DNA from: Methylobacter sp.
GTDB taxonomy: Bacteria; Pseudomonadota; Gammaproteobacteria; Methylococcales; Methylomonadaceae
DNA: 62,228 nucleotides
Reading direction: 5' to 3'
Assembly: GCA_004299305.1 (NCBI GenBank)
Contig: SCPZ01000053.1
Span: forward strand, 1 to 62,228
The translations under genes and the position numbers were made by a program. Below are positions 1-8,523 of the stretch, piece after piece. The notes under the pieces were generated by a model. The model searched no databases. It was not told the origin of the DNA and saw only the letters and a list, made by a program, of their open reading frames with translations. Positions within the stretch are counted from its first letter, which is position 1; each line of letters begins with the position of its first letter.

Positions 1-1470
1 TGTGACCACGTCTTCGTGTAGCGGACTGATCTTAGCGGTGCCGCCCAGCTTAGCGACAGTCGTGGCGTCATACACCTTGTTGAGAGCGTTGAGTCCGGTG
101 ATTGACAAGTTTGCTTTAGCGATGTCGGCGCTCAATCCGCTTTGTTGTACGAGATTGTAGTTACCGGCATCAATGCCGCTAAGCGTGTTGCCGCTGACGA
201 TGACGGTCTTGTCCTTGCCGACATTCTTGTCGGCAAATGCGCCGATAGCGGTGCCCTCCAATGCAACCACGTCCGCGCCTAACGCAGTGATCGTCGCCTT
301 GCCGCTCAGGGGCGCTACGGTAGTGGCGTCATACACCTTGTTGTTGGCGCCAAGGCCCGTTACCTGTAAATTGGCCTTGGCGATGTTGGCGGTCAAGCCG
401 CTTTGTTGCAACAGATGGTAGTTGCCTGCATCAATACCGCTAAGGCTGTTGCCGCTGACGGTGACGGCCTTGCCGGCGCCGACGTTCTTGTCGGCAAACG
501 CGCCTATGGCGGTTCCTCCCAACACGACTACATCGGTGCCTAGCGCATTGATCTTGGCCTTGCCAGCCAAGGTCGCTACAGTAGTGGCGTCATACACTTT
601 GTTGTTGGCGGTGAGGCCTGTTACCGGCAGGTTGGCCGGGGTAATATCGGCGGTCAAGCCGGTGGGTTGTACGAGCTTGTAATTGCCTGCGTCTGCACCG
701 CTGAGGCTATAGCCGCTGACAGTGACAGCCTTGCCGGTGCCGACGTTCTTGTCGGCAAATACGCCGTCGGCAGTGCCGCCCAAGGCGACCAGGTCCGAAC
801 CTAGCGCGGTGATCGTTGCCGTGCCTCCTAAGGTGGCTGCGGTGCTGGTGTCATAGACCTTATTGCTTGCAGTCATTCCAGTCACGGCCAAGTTGGCTGC
901 GCTGATGTCGGCGGTTAACCGGCTGGGTTGCAGGAGGCTGTAGTTACCGGCGTCTGCACCGCTGAGGCTATAACCGCTGACGGTGACGTCTTTGCCGACG
1001 CCGACGTTCTTGTCGGCGAATACGGCGCTGCCCGTGCCGTCCAATGTGAGTAGGTCCGAACCTAACGCAGTGATCGATGCTGTGCCGCTCAAAGTGGCTG
1101 CGGCGGTAGTGTCATACACTTTGTTGTTTGCGCTTAAGCCGTTCAAGGTCAAGCTCTTGACGGTGATGTCCGCCGTGGCGGATGTCTGGCCGGTGATACC
1201 GTAGTTGCCGGCATCCGGGCCGGTGTAGCTGCTGTAGAGCGTCACGGCCTTGCCTGCGCCAACGTTTTTGTCTGCAAACATGCCAATGGCATTAACATTC
1301 AATATATCTCCGGCAACCAAGCCGGTTAAGCTGGCTGATGCGGTATTCACCGTGGCGGTATTGGTGCCGTCATAGGTTTTGTTGTTTGCAGTCAAACCGC
1401 TTACGGTCAAGCCCTTGACCGTGATGTCCGCCGCCGTGCTCGCTACGGTATTGGCGATGTAGTTGTCCGC
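1..1470 (-). repeat. 261-bp tandem repeats encoding YDG adhesin units
   Basis: The same landmark (the DAGNY region of each unit) recurs at 160, 421, 682, 943 and 1204, exactly 261 bp (87 residues) apart, and again near 1462 with a 258-bp spacing. Each unit has KVYD, FADKNVG and LSGxDAGNY motifs. The exact spacing and high similarity point to expansion by recombination, so copy number may vary between strains. Confidence 0.85.
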
Positions 1471-4400
1471 GTCAATACCGCCGATAGTGATGCCTCTGAC
1501 CGTGATGGTCTTGCCGGTGGCGGCATTCTTATTGCTAAAGTAGGCGCTCGTGTTGCTAAGGGTCAATACGTCGTCGGCCAAGCGGTTGTCGTTCAACGTG
1601 ACTGCGGCAGCGGTCGAGCCGTCATAGATTTTGTCTATGCCTGAGGCGGTTACCGTCAACCCCCTGGCCGTGATGTTCGCAGTGGTGGAAGGTTGATCGG
1701 TAATGGTGTAGTTATTAACATCGGCGCCGGTGTAGTTGCTGGTCAAGGTGACGGCCTTGTTTGCGGCGACATTCTTGTCGGCAAATATGCCGGTGGCGTT
1801 GACCTTCACGGCATCGCCGACGACCAGGCCGGTGTAGATAGCATTCGCCGTGCTCACCGTGGCAGCGGTGCTGGCGTCGTATATCTTGCTGAGTGCGCTT
1901 AGGCCGCTCACAGTCAAATCCTTGGCGGTGATATTCGCGGTTTTTGTCCCCCCCGTTAAGGTGTAATTGCTTGCCAGACCGCTGCCATTGACCAATGCCA
2001 ACGTTCCCGGCGTCACGGTCTGTATGCCTGCGGACACATTCTTGCTGGCGACGCTTCCCGATCCCGACAGCGTCAAGGTTTCGCCAGGCACCAGGTTGCT
2101 GACAGTAAATATGCCGGACGATACGGCAGTCGTGCCATCATAAATACGGCTGCCGGTGATATTAACCGGCTTTGGATTTATCGTCATTGTGCCGTTGACA
2201 TAGTTGATGGCGTAGTTGACGGAACTCAAGCCCGAAGGCGTAATGGCGTAGTTACCGGCGTTGACCGCGCCTTGCGCAGAGCCGCCGAAGGACAGCGTAC
2301 CGCCCAATACCCCAGTTCCTTCGTCGTTGACAAAGCCGCTGTAGGTAACGCCGTTATTGCCGCTCCAGGCCAGCCCGTCGTAAGTTTTGCTGGCGGCGTT
2401 GGCGGCGGTGACGGTCAGGGGCGCTTGGGCTACCGTCAGGTTGCCCGCGTAGAGAATCTGGTAGCCCGTCCCCGTGGCGCCTGCACCGCGCACGGCGCTG
2501 GTGGTGCCGGCGGCGGTGGAGGCGCTGGTGCCTGCCGACCAAGTGAGGCCGCCGATGCTTACGAGGCTGTTGGCATTCGCGCCCGTCTGGTCCAGGATGC
2601 TGGCGATGCTGAAGCTTGCCGGCGAACCGTAGGTCTGGCTGGCGCTGGCGGTGATGGTGATGTAGGGCAGCGCCTTGATCCCCGGATAGAGGTTGCCCGT
2701 TCCCCAATTGGCCGTGCTCCATGCGCCATCGCTGGGGGTAGTGCCAAATGGGCCAAGGGTGGACCATTGGGCGGTGGTCAGCCCGGTGCCGTCGCCGCCC
2801 CCGCCGCCGGTGACGTTGGCGCTGGTGGCCTGGCCGGTGGTGGTCTTGTCCCAGTAACTGCTGGTGACCGAACCGCCGCCGCCGTTTGCTTGGCCGACCA
2901 GACCGCCCAGTTCGGTGCCGCCGCCGACGGCGCTTACGGCGCCCGTGGCATAGCTGTTGCTGATGCTGCCAACGAAGGCCTGCCTCCCTACCAGCCCACC
3001 GATGCCTACGTTGTTGACGGGATTGGCCGCTTTGCCGGTGACGCTGCCGGAGGCATAGCTGTAACTGATGCTGCCGGCGTTCGATCCCACCAGCCCGCCG
3101 GCAATGGCGTCGATGGCGCTGCCGCCAACGGAGGATTCAACGCTGACGTTGGCATAGCTGTAACTGATGCTGTCGGTATCAAGAGCAGTCATGCCGACCA
3201 GCCCGCCGACGAAGCGGCTGCGCGCTTTCACGCTGCCGCCATCGACGTAGCTGTTGCGCACGGCTGTGCCGCCGGTGAGGGGGTTGCCCATTCTGCCTGC
3301 CAGCGCGCCGGTGCCACCCGAGCCGCCGTAGATGTTTACGTTCAGCAGCCCGACGTTTTGCAGCACGTTGTTCTCCGTATTGCCGAACAGCCCCACGGGG
3401 AAAGTCACATCGCGATTGATGGACAGGTTGCTGATGGTATGGCCGAGGCCGTCAAATTTGCCGGTGAAGCAAACGCCAACGTTGCAGATATCATTAAACC
3501 CCACCGGCGAGAAGCCCTGGTTGGCGTTCCAGGTGCTGGTGCCGCTAGCATTGATGTCGGCGCCCAGAACGTAGTTGCCTGCGCGGTTCGTGTCCATACC
3601 TTGCAAGGTCATCGTGGCCGGCGCCACGGTGGCATCGCCCGCTACGCCCACGTCGGTGATGACGGTCCAGTCGATAGCGGCGGCGGCGCCGTTCTTGGTG
3701 CTGAAATTGAGGCCCGCCGGCAGACTGACCTTCGCGCCGTTGCCCAGGGAATAATCCCCTCCGCCCCCGCTCTGGCCGTATTGCAGCGCCAGACTCGCCG
3801 TACCGGAGCCGTTCAGGTTGGCGTTGATCGCGATGTTGCGATGGGCCGTCAGCGTGAGTTTGTTGGCCGACCATGACACCGCGCTGTTGACGAAGATGTC
3901 GCCGTTGCCCGCGGTCGCCGGATCGGTGGCGATGGCTACGTTGCCGCCGCCCAGCGCGGTGGACAGCGTGGATGCGCCGATGCCGGACGTCGTCAAGCCG
4001 GCGCTGCCGGCGGCGATGGTGAAGTCCACCGGGTCGATGAGCCAGGTGCCGGATTGGCCGTTGGCGGCTTTGGTGGTGATCTTGGCGTCGTCGGCGATTT
4101 TGACATGGGCGGCGGAAGTTTCGATAAAACCGCCGTTAGCCTGGGCTGAGCCTGTCGAAGTCCCGCCGTCGGCTTTGTCGACAGGTTTCATCGTTTCCGC
4201 GCTTTGCGTGGGAATGTCTTCGGCTAGGCTCTGTGTCGTGTCGGCGTATCTATGGATGGTGTTCGATGGCGCTGATGTCATTTCGGGATGCGGAGCGTTC
4301 GGAAGGGCATTCCCGGAACGATCATTTACGGCAGGCGATGGAGCGGAAGCATCCAAGGTGCCGCCGACATTCACCGTGCCGCTGTCCATATCGCCGAGCA

Positions 4401-5307
4401 GCTTGATCACGCCGTTGTGTTCTTCGACGGTGCGGGCTTCGATGACGCCTTCGTTGTTGACCACGCTGGCCAGCAGTGTATCGGCGGCCTTGGCCGTCAT
4501 CAGCACTATGCCGCCATCGGCCTGGATCAATTGTTTGTTTTCTGCCAGCGCTTGCAGCGCGCCTTTATCCACCTGTACGCTGAGCAGTTTGTCACCGGCG
4601 AAATCCAGACTGACTTTGTCGCCCGCCGCCAGCGCCACGGCGCCGAGGCGAGCCTGGATAATGCCTTGGTTGCTGACTTGTCCGCCCAGCAGGGCGACAT
4701 AGCCCCCCTCGGCGGCGGTAATGGCACCTTGGTTGATGATTTTTCCCTTGCCCCCGGCATCCTTGGAGGAGAAGGTTCGTTTGTCGGATGCCGCGTCGGC
4801 GTCGGAGATGTCCAAAGTGGACGCCACCAAGCCGCCGACGTTGACTTGAGAGCCTTGGCCGAACAGCACGCCGTTGGGGTTGATGAGGTAAATCTGGCCG
4901 TTGGCGTTAAGTCGGCCCATGATCTGGCTGCCGTTGGTATCGGCGATGCGGTTGACGGCGATGGCGTTGGCATTGGGTTGGTGGAAATCGACCTGGGCAT
5001 TTTGGCCGATGTTGAAGGTCTGCCAGTTGATGCTGGCGTTTTGGCTGGCCTGGTTTACGTCCATCTGAGAACCCCCTCGACAAGGCTCGGGACAGGCGTT
5101 AACGGCGATGCTGGCCGAGCCGGATGTGACTTGGCCGCCGCTGGGCAGTTCGGTGGGGGCCGGTGCGGCGAAAGCGGTTGAACTGGAAAGCGCCAGCGCT
5201 ATCGCTTGCGCCAGTGTCGTACGATGGCTTCGTTGCAGGGCGCATTCAGCTACGGGAAGGCTGTTTTTGACTGCGGTATTAAAATTCAAGCGGCAAGTGT
5301 GGTTCAT
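1..5307 (-). CDS. Filamentous-haemagglutinin-type adhesin (TpsA), 3' end outside window
   Basis: The minus-strand frame stays open from an ATG at 5305-5307 to the window edge (1,769 codons, no stop seen). Residues 1-47 form a long signal peptide ending in STAFA. Next comes a haemagglutination-activity (TPS) domain, with the motifs NWQTFNIG and LINPNGVLFG near residues 90-145. Residues about 690-800 carry GLUG-type repeats (GGLVG, SYSYASGSV). An MBG-like domain follows at about 955-1050, then tandem YDG repeats (KVYDATT, FADKNVG, DAGNY) to the edge. Such proteins are exported by a TpsB outer-membrane partner and act in adhesion or biofilm; no TpsB lies in the window. The TPS domain contains an unusual insert, CPEPCRGGS, near residue 71, matching a dispersed intergenic repeat. 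Long plus-strand ORFs here are antisense shadows. Confidence 0.9.
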   Translation of the reverse strand, partial: MNHTCRLNFNTAVKNSLPVAECALQRSHRTTLAQAIALALSSSTAFAAPAPTELPSGGQVTSGSASIAVNACPEPCRGGSQMDVNQASQNASINWQTFNIGQNAQVDFHQPNANAIAVNRIADTNGSQIMGRLNANGQIYLINPNGVLFGQGSQVNVGGLVASTLDISDADAASDKRTFSSKDAGGKGKIINQGAITAAEGGYVALLGGQVSNQGIIQARLGAVALAAGDKVSLDFAGDKLLSVQVDKGALQALAENKQLIQADGGIVLMTAKAADTLLASVVNNEGVIEARTVEEHNGVIKLLGDMDSGTVNVGGTLDASAPSPAVNDRSGNALPNAPHPEMTSAPSNTIHRYADTTQSLAEDIPTQSAETMKPVDKADGGTSTGSAQANGGFIETSAAHVKIADDAKITTKAANGQSGTWLIDPVDFTIAAGSAGLTTSGIGASTLSTALGGGNVAIATDPATAGNGDIFVNSAVSWSANKLTLTAHRNIAINANLNGSGTASLALQYGQSGGGGDYSLGNGAKVSLPAGLNFSTKNGAAAAIDWTVITDVGVAGDATVAPATMTLQGMDTNRAGNYVLGADINASGTSTWNANQGFSPVGFNDICNVGVCFTGKFDGLGHTISNLSINRDVTFPVGLFGNTENNVLQNVGLLNVNIYGGSGGTGALAGRMGNPLTGGTAVRNSYVDGGSVKARSRFVGGLVGMTALDTDSISYSYANVSVESSVGGSAIDAIAGGLVGSNAGSISYSYASGSVTGKAANPVNNVGIGGLVGRQAFVGSISNSYATGAVSAVGGGTELGGLVGQANGGGGSVTSSYWDKTTTGQATSANVTGGGGGDGTGLTTAQWSTLGPFGTTPSDGAWSTANWGTGNLYPGIKALPYITITASASQTYGSPASFSIASILDQTGANANSLVSIGGLTWSAGTSASTAAGTTSAVRGAGATGTGYQILYAGNLTVAQAPLTVTAANAASKTYDGLAWSGNNGVTYSGFVNDEGTGVLGGTLSFGGSAQGAVNAGNYAITPSGLSSVNYAINYVNGTMTINPKPVNITGSRIYDGTTAVSSGIFTVSNLVPGETLTLSGSGSVASKNVSAGIQTVTPGTLALVNGSGLASNYTLTGGTKTANITAKDLTVSGLSALSKIYDASTAATVSTANAIYTGLVVGDAVKVNATGIFADKNVAANKAVTLTSNYTGADVNNYTITDQPSTTANITARGLTVTASGIDKIYDGSTAAAVTLNDNRLADDVLTLSNTSAYFSNKNAATGKTITVRGITIGGIDADNYIANTVASTAADITVKGLTVSGLTANNKTYDGTNTATVNTASASLTGLVAGDILNVNAIGMFADKNVGAGKAVTLYSSYTGPDAGNYGITGQTSATADITVKSLTLNGLSANNKVYDTTAAATLSGTASITALGSDLLTLDGTGSAVFADKNVGVGKDVTVSGYSLSGADAGNYSLLQPSRLTADISAANLAVTGMTASNKVYDTSTAATLGGTATITALGSDLVALGGTADGVFADKNVGTGKAVTVSGYSLSGADAGNYKLVQPTGLTADITPANLPVTGLTANNKVYDATTVATLAGKAKINALGTDVVVLGGTAIGAFADKNVGAGKAVTVSGNSLSGIDAGNYHLLQQSGLTANIAKANLQVTGLGANNKVYDATTVAPLSGKATITALGADVVALEGTAIGAFADKNVGKDKTVIVSGNTLSGIDAGNYNLVQQSGLSADIAKANLSITGLNALNKVYDATTVAKLGGTAKISPLHEDVVT

Positions 5308-5352
5308 GGGGGGGCTCTCTACAAAAAATTTCGGCGGATCATACGCTTATAG

Positions 5353-5381
5353 ATTGTAGGGTTGTATCCCCTAATTAGGGG
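5353..5381 (-). promoter_or_regulatory. Palindromic operator and -10 candidate upstream of the adhesin
   Basis: A perfect 14-bp palindrome, CCCCTAATTAGGGG, lies at 5368-5381. On the minus strand it is followed 9 bp later by TACAAT (5358-5353), a good -10, and the adhesin ATG lies about 45 bp further on. The palindrome therefore sits at the -35 position, as expected for an activator. The adjacent LuxR-type regulator is the obvious candidate, which is inference. Confidence 0.5.
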
Positions 5382-5651
5382 GTATGGCAGCTATCGATCG
5401 GTTGGTCGTATTGCCGCAGGATGCGGCGAAGGCGTATTGTTGATTAGTAAACCTTAGGCCAGGCGGGGTTTTCAACTCTATCCAGACTCATGATTGGGGG
5501 CCTGCAAAAAATGATTTAGCACAGAGCGCGCGAAGGACACGAAGAAAATAATTGTGACCCAGTTCATAGTTCGGGTAGGTAGGCTGTGCGGATAGTAGGG
5601 GCTGCTGTTTATCTCGATCTTACATCCCGCCTGTTCAGAACGTTGCAAGTT

Positions 5652-5684
5652 AGACCTTCCAGGTTTTAAAAACCTGGAAGGTCT
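5652..5684. repeat. 33-bp palindromic dispersed repeat, copy 1
   Basis: Arms AGACCTTCCAGGTTTT and AAAACCTGGAAGGTCT flank a single central A. An identical 33-bp copy lies at 60491-60523, inside the truncated cas2-3 reading frame. This is probably a REP or MITE-like element. Confidence 0.9.
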
Positions 5685-5776
5685 GCATATCGGCCTGTTT
5701 CTCGCCTAACGCTAGTGCTAGATCAATATTAATATGTCGTGTAAAAATCGTTTAGCTCAGCGTAAACCCGCTCATC

Positions 5777-5823
5777 CCATTCGACAAACTCATGACAGGC
5801 TTCGACAGGCTCAGGACGAATGG
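5777..5823. repeat. Dispersed repeat of the TTCGACAGGCTCAGGACGAA type
   Basis: The segment contains two related half-units (TTCGACAAACTCATGACAGG and TTCGACAGGCTCAGGACGAA). Shorter relatives lie inside the adhesin gene at 5071-5097 and 4143-4161. This is a widespread class of proteobacterial intergenic repeat. Confidence 0.7.
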
Positions 5824-5991
5824 ATTTACTTTTACCCTGGAAAAATCATGTCGTCCACGAAAAGCACTAAAAACTTCAAAAGGTTATCAAACCATAGGCC
5901 GTTATCCAAAGGGTGAGTGACTAAATCAATGCAACATTATCGTGGATAAACTGCGGTTTTTAGGTTTATTGGGAAATGGTGCCAAGTAGGA

Positions 5992-6771
5992 TTAGTGTGC
6001 TTGGCCTAGCCATAAGGCCATGAGGGCGGCCCTGTTGTTCACGCCGAACTTGCGATAAATGGATGTGACCCAATCGTGGGTGGTGTGATAGCTGCGTTCC
6101 AGTTGTTCAGCGACCAACCTCTCGGAAAGGCCGGTCAGCAACAGGTGCAGCACTCGTCGCTCGGCCGGCGTTAGCTGCGTTACGGCCGCCAGCAGGCCGT
6201 GAGAGAGCATCAGCTGCCGATGGAACCACTTGAGGCTGCGCAGGGCGTAGGCGAGCTCATCCCGCTCGGCTTCTGTGAAAGGCGGCTGGTCCGGGCCGCG
6301 TAATATGCCGAACCAGGATTCGGTATCCTGGTTTACCGGGGAGGCTACCCAGACGGCATCCTCCGTGCCGACGCCCTGGAAATAGACCCGGTAGTAAGGC
6401 GACTCGAACCACTCGGGGCCTACTAAGTCCCGCAAACGGTTGGCGCGAAAAACGCCCGCACCGTCCAGGTTACGGAGGGTGGTCTCGTCAAGGTCCCCCC
6501 GCTCCAGCTTGTCCGCCTGTTCCCGGGCAGCGGCGTCCAACGGCGGCGCGGGGTGCAGGTGGCGGATGACGCGCGGTCGCCAGCCCTTCGCTGGATCGTC
6601 GGGGAAAAAAGTATCCAGGCGCACCGCCCCAATCCAGGTGATATTCCATGCCCTAGCCAACTCGCACAAGCCGGCCATGAGATAAGTCAACGCTTCTTCG
6701 GAATGGCCGGCATCGAAATCGGCCAGTTCGTCCCAGAGTGTGTGAATTTTTGCGAGCTGTTTGTTATTCAT
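5992..6771 (-). CDS. LuxR-family HTH transcriptional regulator
   Basis: A 259-residue protein. Residues 200-259 form a LuxR/FixJ-type helix-turn-helix (LTPAERRVLHLLLTGLSERL, then TTHDWVTSIYRKFGVNNRAAL). Residues 1-190 look like a GAF/PAS-like sensory region without a recognisable ligand motif. No receiver domain is visible, so phosphorelay control is unlikely. It is transcribed in the same direction as the adhesin and lies 684 bp upstream of it; the palindrome in the adhesin promoter may be its site. The ATG start gives a full-length product. Confidence 0.85.
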   Translation of the reverse strand: MNNKQLAKIHTLWDELADFDAGHSEEALTYLMAGLCELARAWNITWIGAVRLDTFFPDDPAKGWRPRVIRHLHPAPPLDAAAREQADKLERGDLDETTLRNLDGAGVFRANRLRDLVGPEWFESPYYRVYFQGVGTEDAVWVASPVNQDTESWFGILRGPDQPPFTEAERDELAYALRSLKWFHRQLMLSHGLLAAVTQLTPAERRVLHLLLTGLSERLVAEQLERSYHTTHDWVTSIYRKFGVNNRAALMALWLGQAH

Positions 6772-6823
6772 CGGCTGTAGGTGATTTCCGAGAAAGGGTA
6801 TCCCACCAAGAATCTAAAAACAT

Positions 6824-6890
6824 GTCCACGAAAGACACGAAAAAGTAACCGAAAAATTGTGTTACGGTGCTTTTCGTGTCTTTCGTGGAC
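6824..6890. repeat. Inverted repeat with about 20-bp arms
   Basis: The arms GTCCACGAAAGACACGAAAA and TTTTCGTGTCTTTCGTGGAC are separated by about 26 bp. Part of the same sequence recurs near 5527 and 5845, so this is probably a mobile intergenic repeat rather than a terminator. Confidence 0.75.
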
Positions 6891-6955
6891 GATTCTTTTG
6901 GTAGATTCATTATTGGAAACCGCTTAAGTTACTGAACTGTTCCGGTTGATGTTGA

Positions 6956-7069
6956 TAAGGAACGAGCATGAAATAAAGTCGACAACTGTGTTCAGCAGGA
7001 GTGCAAGCTTTGCTTGCGCATGCAGGCGAAGCCTGCACTCCGACTATTGGTAACTTGCCTAAACTATTC
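6956..7069. repeat. Dispersed repeat family A, copy 1
   Basis: Shared blocks are AAGGAACGAGCATGAAATAA, ACAACTGTG, CAGGAGTGCAAGCT and CCGACTATTGG. The family is present in opposite orientation at 40672-40756. This copy carries an extra internal hairpin (GCAAGCTTTGCTTGC and GCAGGCGAAGCCTGC). Together with the preceding inverted repeat it fills the 321-bp gap between the LuxR gene and the asparaginase gene. Confidence 0.8.
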
Positions 7070-7092
7070 CATAGTCATTCCTAAGCTGTTCT

Positions 7093-8133
7093 TTAGAGAT
7101 GTTCCCCGGCAATATCCCCGGTAATAAAGTCCATTATTTCCTGTTCATCGTCAAAATTCCCATAAGCCAACAGCAGTTTTACGTAGGCGGCTTCAATCGA
7201 CATATTCCAGATTATTTTAGCGCCTTGCTCTATTAAGGCTTGGGTGCTTTGGTAGGCATCGGCTGATTTAATCGCCGGTGCCAGATAAACGGTGATTCCT
7301 TGTTCTTTGCAACGTTTGATAAACTCAAGTAACGAATAATTTTCACCCCATTGCAAGGATGCGCACGCGGTGCCGGAGTGATATAAGTCATGCAAAACAG
7401 CATCGGTATTTTCCAGGTCAAACCTCGCGTAATCCAGTCCAGGATAGGGTTTTATCATTAAGATGCGTTCGGAAAAATTGGCTTTTAACGGGATGTTTCG
7501 AGTCGGTATTTGTTTTACAGTCGGCTCCACTAGCGAAAATCGCCGGTTTTCAAATTGCATGTAACTTTTATTTTGAACGCTGAAAAAATCACCGCTTAAT
7601 TGTAAAGAACAGGCCAAGCGAGTGCCTATATGTAGCTGGGCGGTTTGCTGTTGATTTCGATAAGGCACAAAAACCCCGGCCTGCTTTACCCTTTGATCGG
7701 ACTCAGGGCAGGTTTGCAGGATAAACTCAACAGCGCAGGTAAAGTTTTCAAGTCCATTGGCTTTAGGGTGACCCAACGGATAATCGCTGGAAGCCAGCAG
7801 TATCGGAATTTTGGCGGCATTAAAATAAAAGCTTAACGCAGCGGCTGTATAAGCCAAGGTATCGGTGCCGTGAGCAACGATGATACCGTCGTACTGATCG
7901 GGCCGGGCGGCTTCTATGGCTGCAATGATGGTTGTCCAGGCGCGCGGCGCGATGTTTTCGCTCAAAATTTGTATCGGCTGGATAGTATCAAAATGGATTT
8001 GCCGGTGATTGTTGTAGTGCTGTTGAAACAGCTGAATCAATTTGAACGATACGGCGTCGGATGTATTGATTGTTCCGTCAGTTGCAACGGAGCCGATAGT
8101 CCCGCCGGTAAAGACAACCAGTATGTTTTTCAT
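7093..8133 (-). CDS. L-asparaginase
   Basis: A 346-residue amidohydrolase of the asparaginase/glutaminase family, which hydrolyses L-asparagine to aspartate and ammonia. The first active-site motif FTGGTIGS is at residues 8-15 (nucleophile Thr12). The second, HGTDT, is at 88-92. A conserved lysine region typical of the family (ASSDYPLGHPKANGLENF) follows. There is no signal peptide, so it is probably the cytoplasmic type I-like enzyme. It stands alone, with repeats downstream and a 390-bp gap upstream. Confidence 0.88.
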   Translation of the reverse strand: MKNILVVFTGGTIGSVATDGTINTSDAVSFKLIQLFQQHYNNHRQIHFDTIQPIQILSENIAPRAWTTIIAAIEAARPDQYDGIIVAHGTDTLAYTAAALSFYFNAAKIPILLASSDYPLGHPKANGLENFTCAVEFILQTCPESDQRVKQAGVFVPYRNQQQTAQLHIGTRLACSLQLSGDFFSVQNKSYMQFENRRFSLVEPTVKQIPTRNIPLKANFSERILMIKPYPGLDYARFDLENTDAVLHDLYHSGTACASLQWGENYSLLEFIKRCKEQGITVYLAPAIKSADAYQSTQALIEQGAKIIWNMSIEAAYVKLLLAYGNFDDEQEIMDFITGDIAGEHL

Positions 8134-8523
8134 AACAGCGTTTTTGGTAATAATTATTAAAATTCAATTACTTATAATTATGATCCGCTATAAGCTGAGC
8201 ACCCGGAAGGTCAACGAGATTACAGTGTCGTGACAGGTTTGCTATACCGTATAGGGGAGTGGGTGCTGGACACTATGTCATCAGCTTTTTTGAACAGGGA
8301 TTGACGATTGTGCAGGTGGTGCGGCAATTGGATAACAGTTCAGAATTAAATTTTGGGGATCGGTAGTGCTAATTCCCAAGCAGGAGCTCTGGTCTTTATA
8401 CACAAGTACCTCGTTCCCACGCGGCGCGTGGGAACGAGGAGGAATGGCGATGTCTCGCAGACGCTTGCGTATAACGATGAGCGCAGAGCCTAGCAACGAT
8501 ACAGGTTTCGACTGACCAAATCC
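8134..8523. other. Intergenic region with a GC-rich inverted repeat
   Basis: A near-perfect inverted repeat with 14-bp arms lies at 8409-8439 (CCTCGTTCCCACGC / GCGTGGGAACGAGG). The sequence just before it, CTTTATACACAAGT, recurs at about 62089-62102, next to another CGTTCCCACGC stretch, so both belong to a dispersed repeat family. No gene was recognised; the 71-codon minus-strand ORF here resembles nothing known. Confidence 0.6.

Larger units (their letters stand above)
5308..5991. other. Intergenic region between adhesin and LuxR regulator
   Basis: This 684-bp region holds the adhesin promoter, a 33-bp palindrome and a TTCGACAGG-type dispersed repeat, annotated separately. A fragment at about 5527-5548 resembles the CGAAAGACACGAAAA repeat found at 6824-6890. 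No convincing gene was seen; the 60-codon ORF at 5734 is made largely of repeat sequence. Confidence 0.6.

Noticed and set aside
1-1470. Regular spacing suggesting a CRISPR or satellite array
   Set aside because: The 261-bp units are coding in one long frame and encode YDG domains.
2272-3876. 534-codon open frame on the plus strand
   Set aside because: Antisense to the adhesin; its composition follows from the Gly/Ala-rich GC-rich repeats and it matches no family. The minus-strand frame is continuous across it.
5734-5916. 60-codon ORF upstream of the adhesin
   Set aside because: Much of it is encoded by the TTCGACAGG-type repeat; not a real gene.
8281-8496. 71-codon ORF in the typA-asparaginase gap
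   Set aside because: Covers a dispersed inverted repeat; no ribosome-binding site or recognisable sequence.
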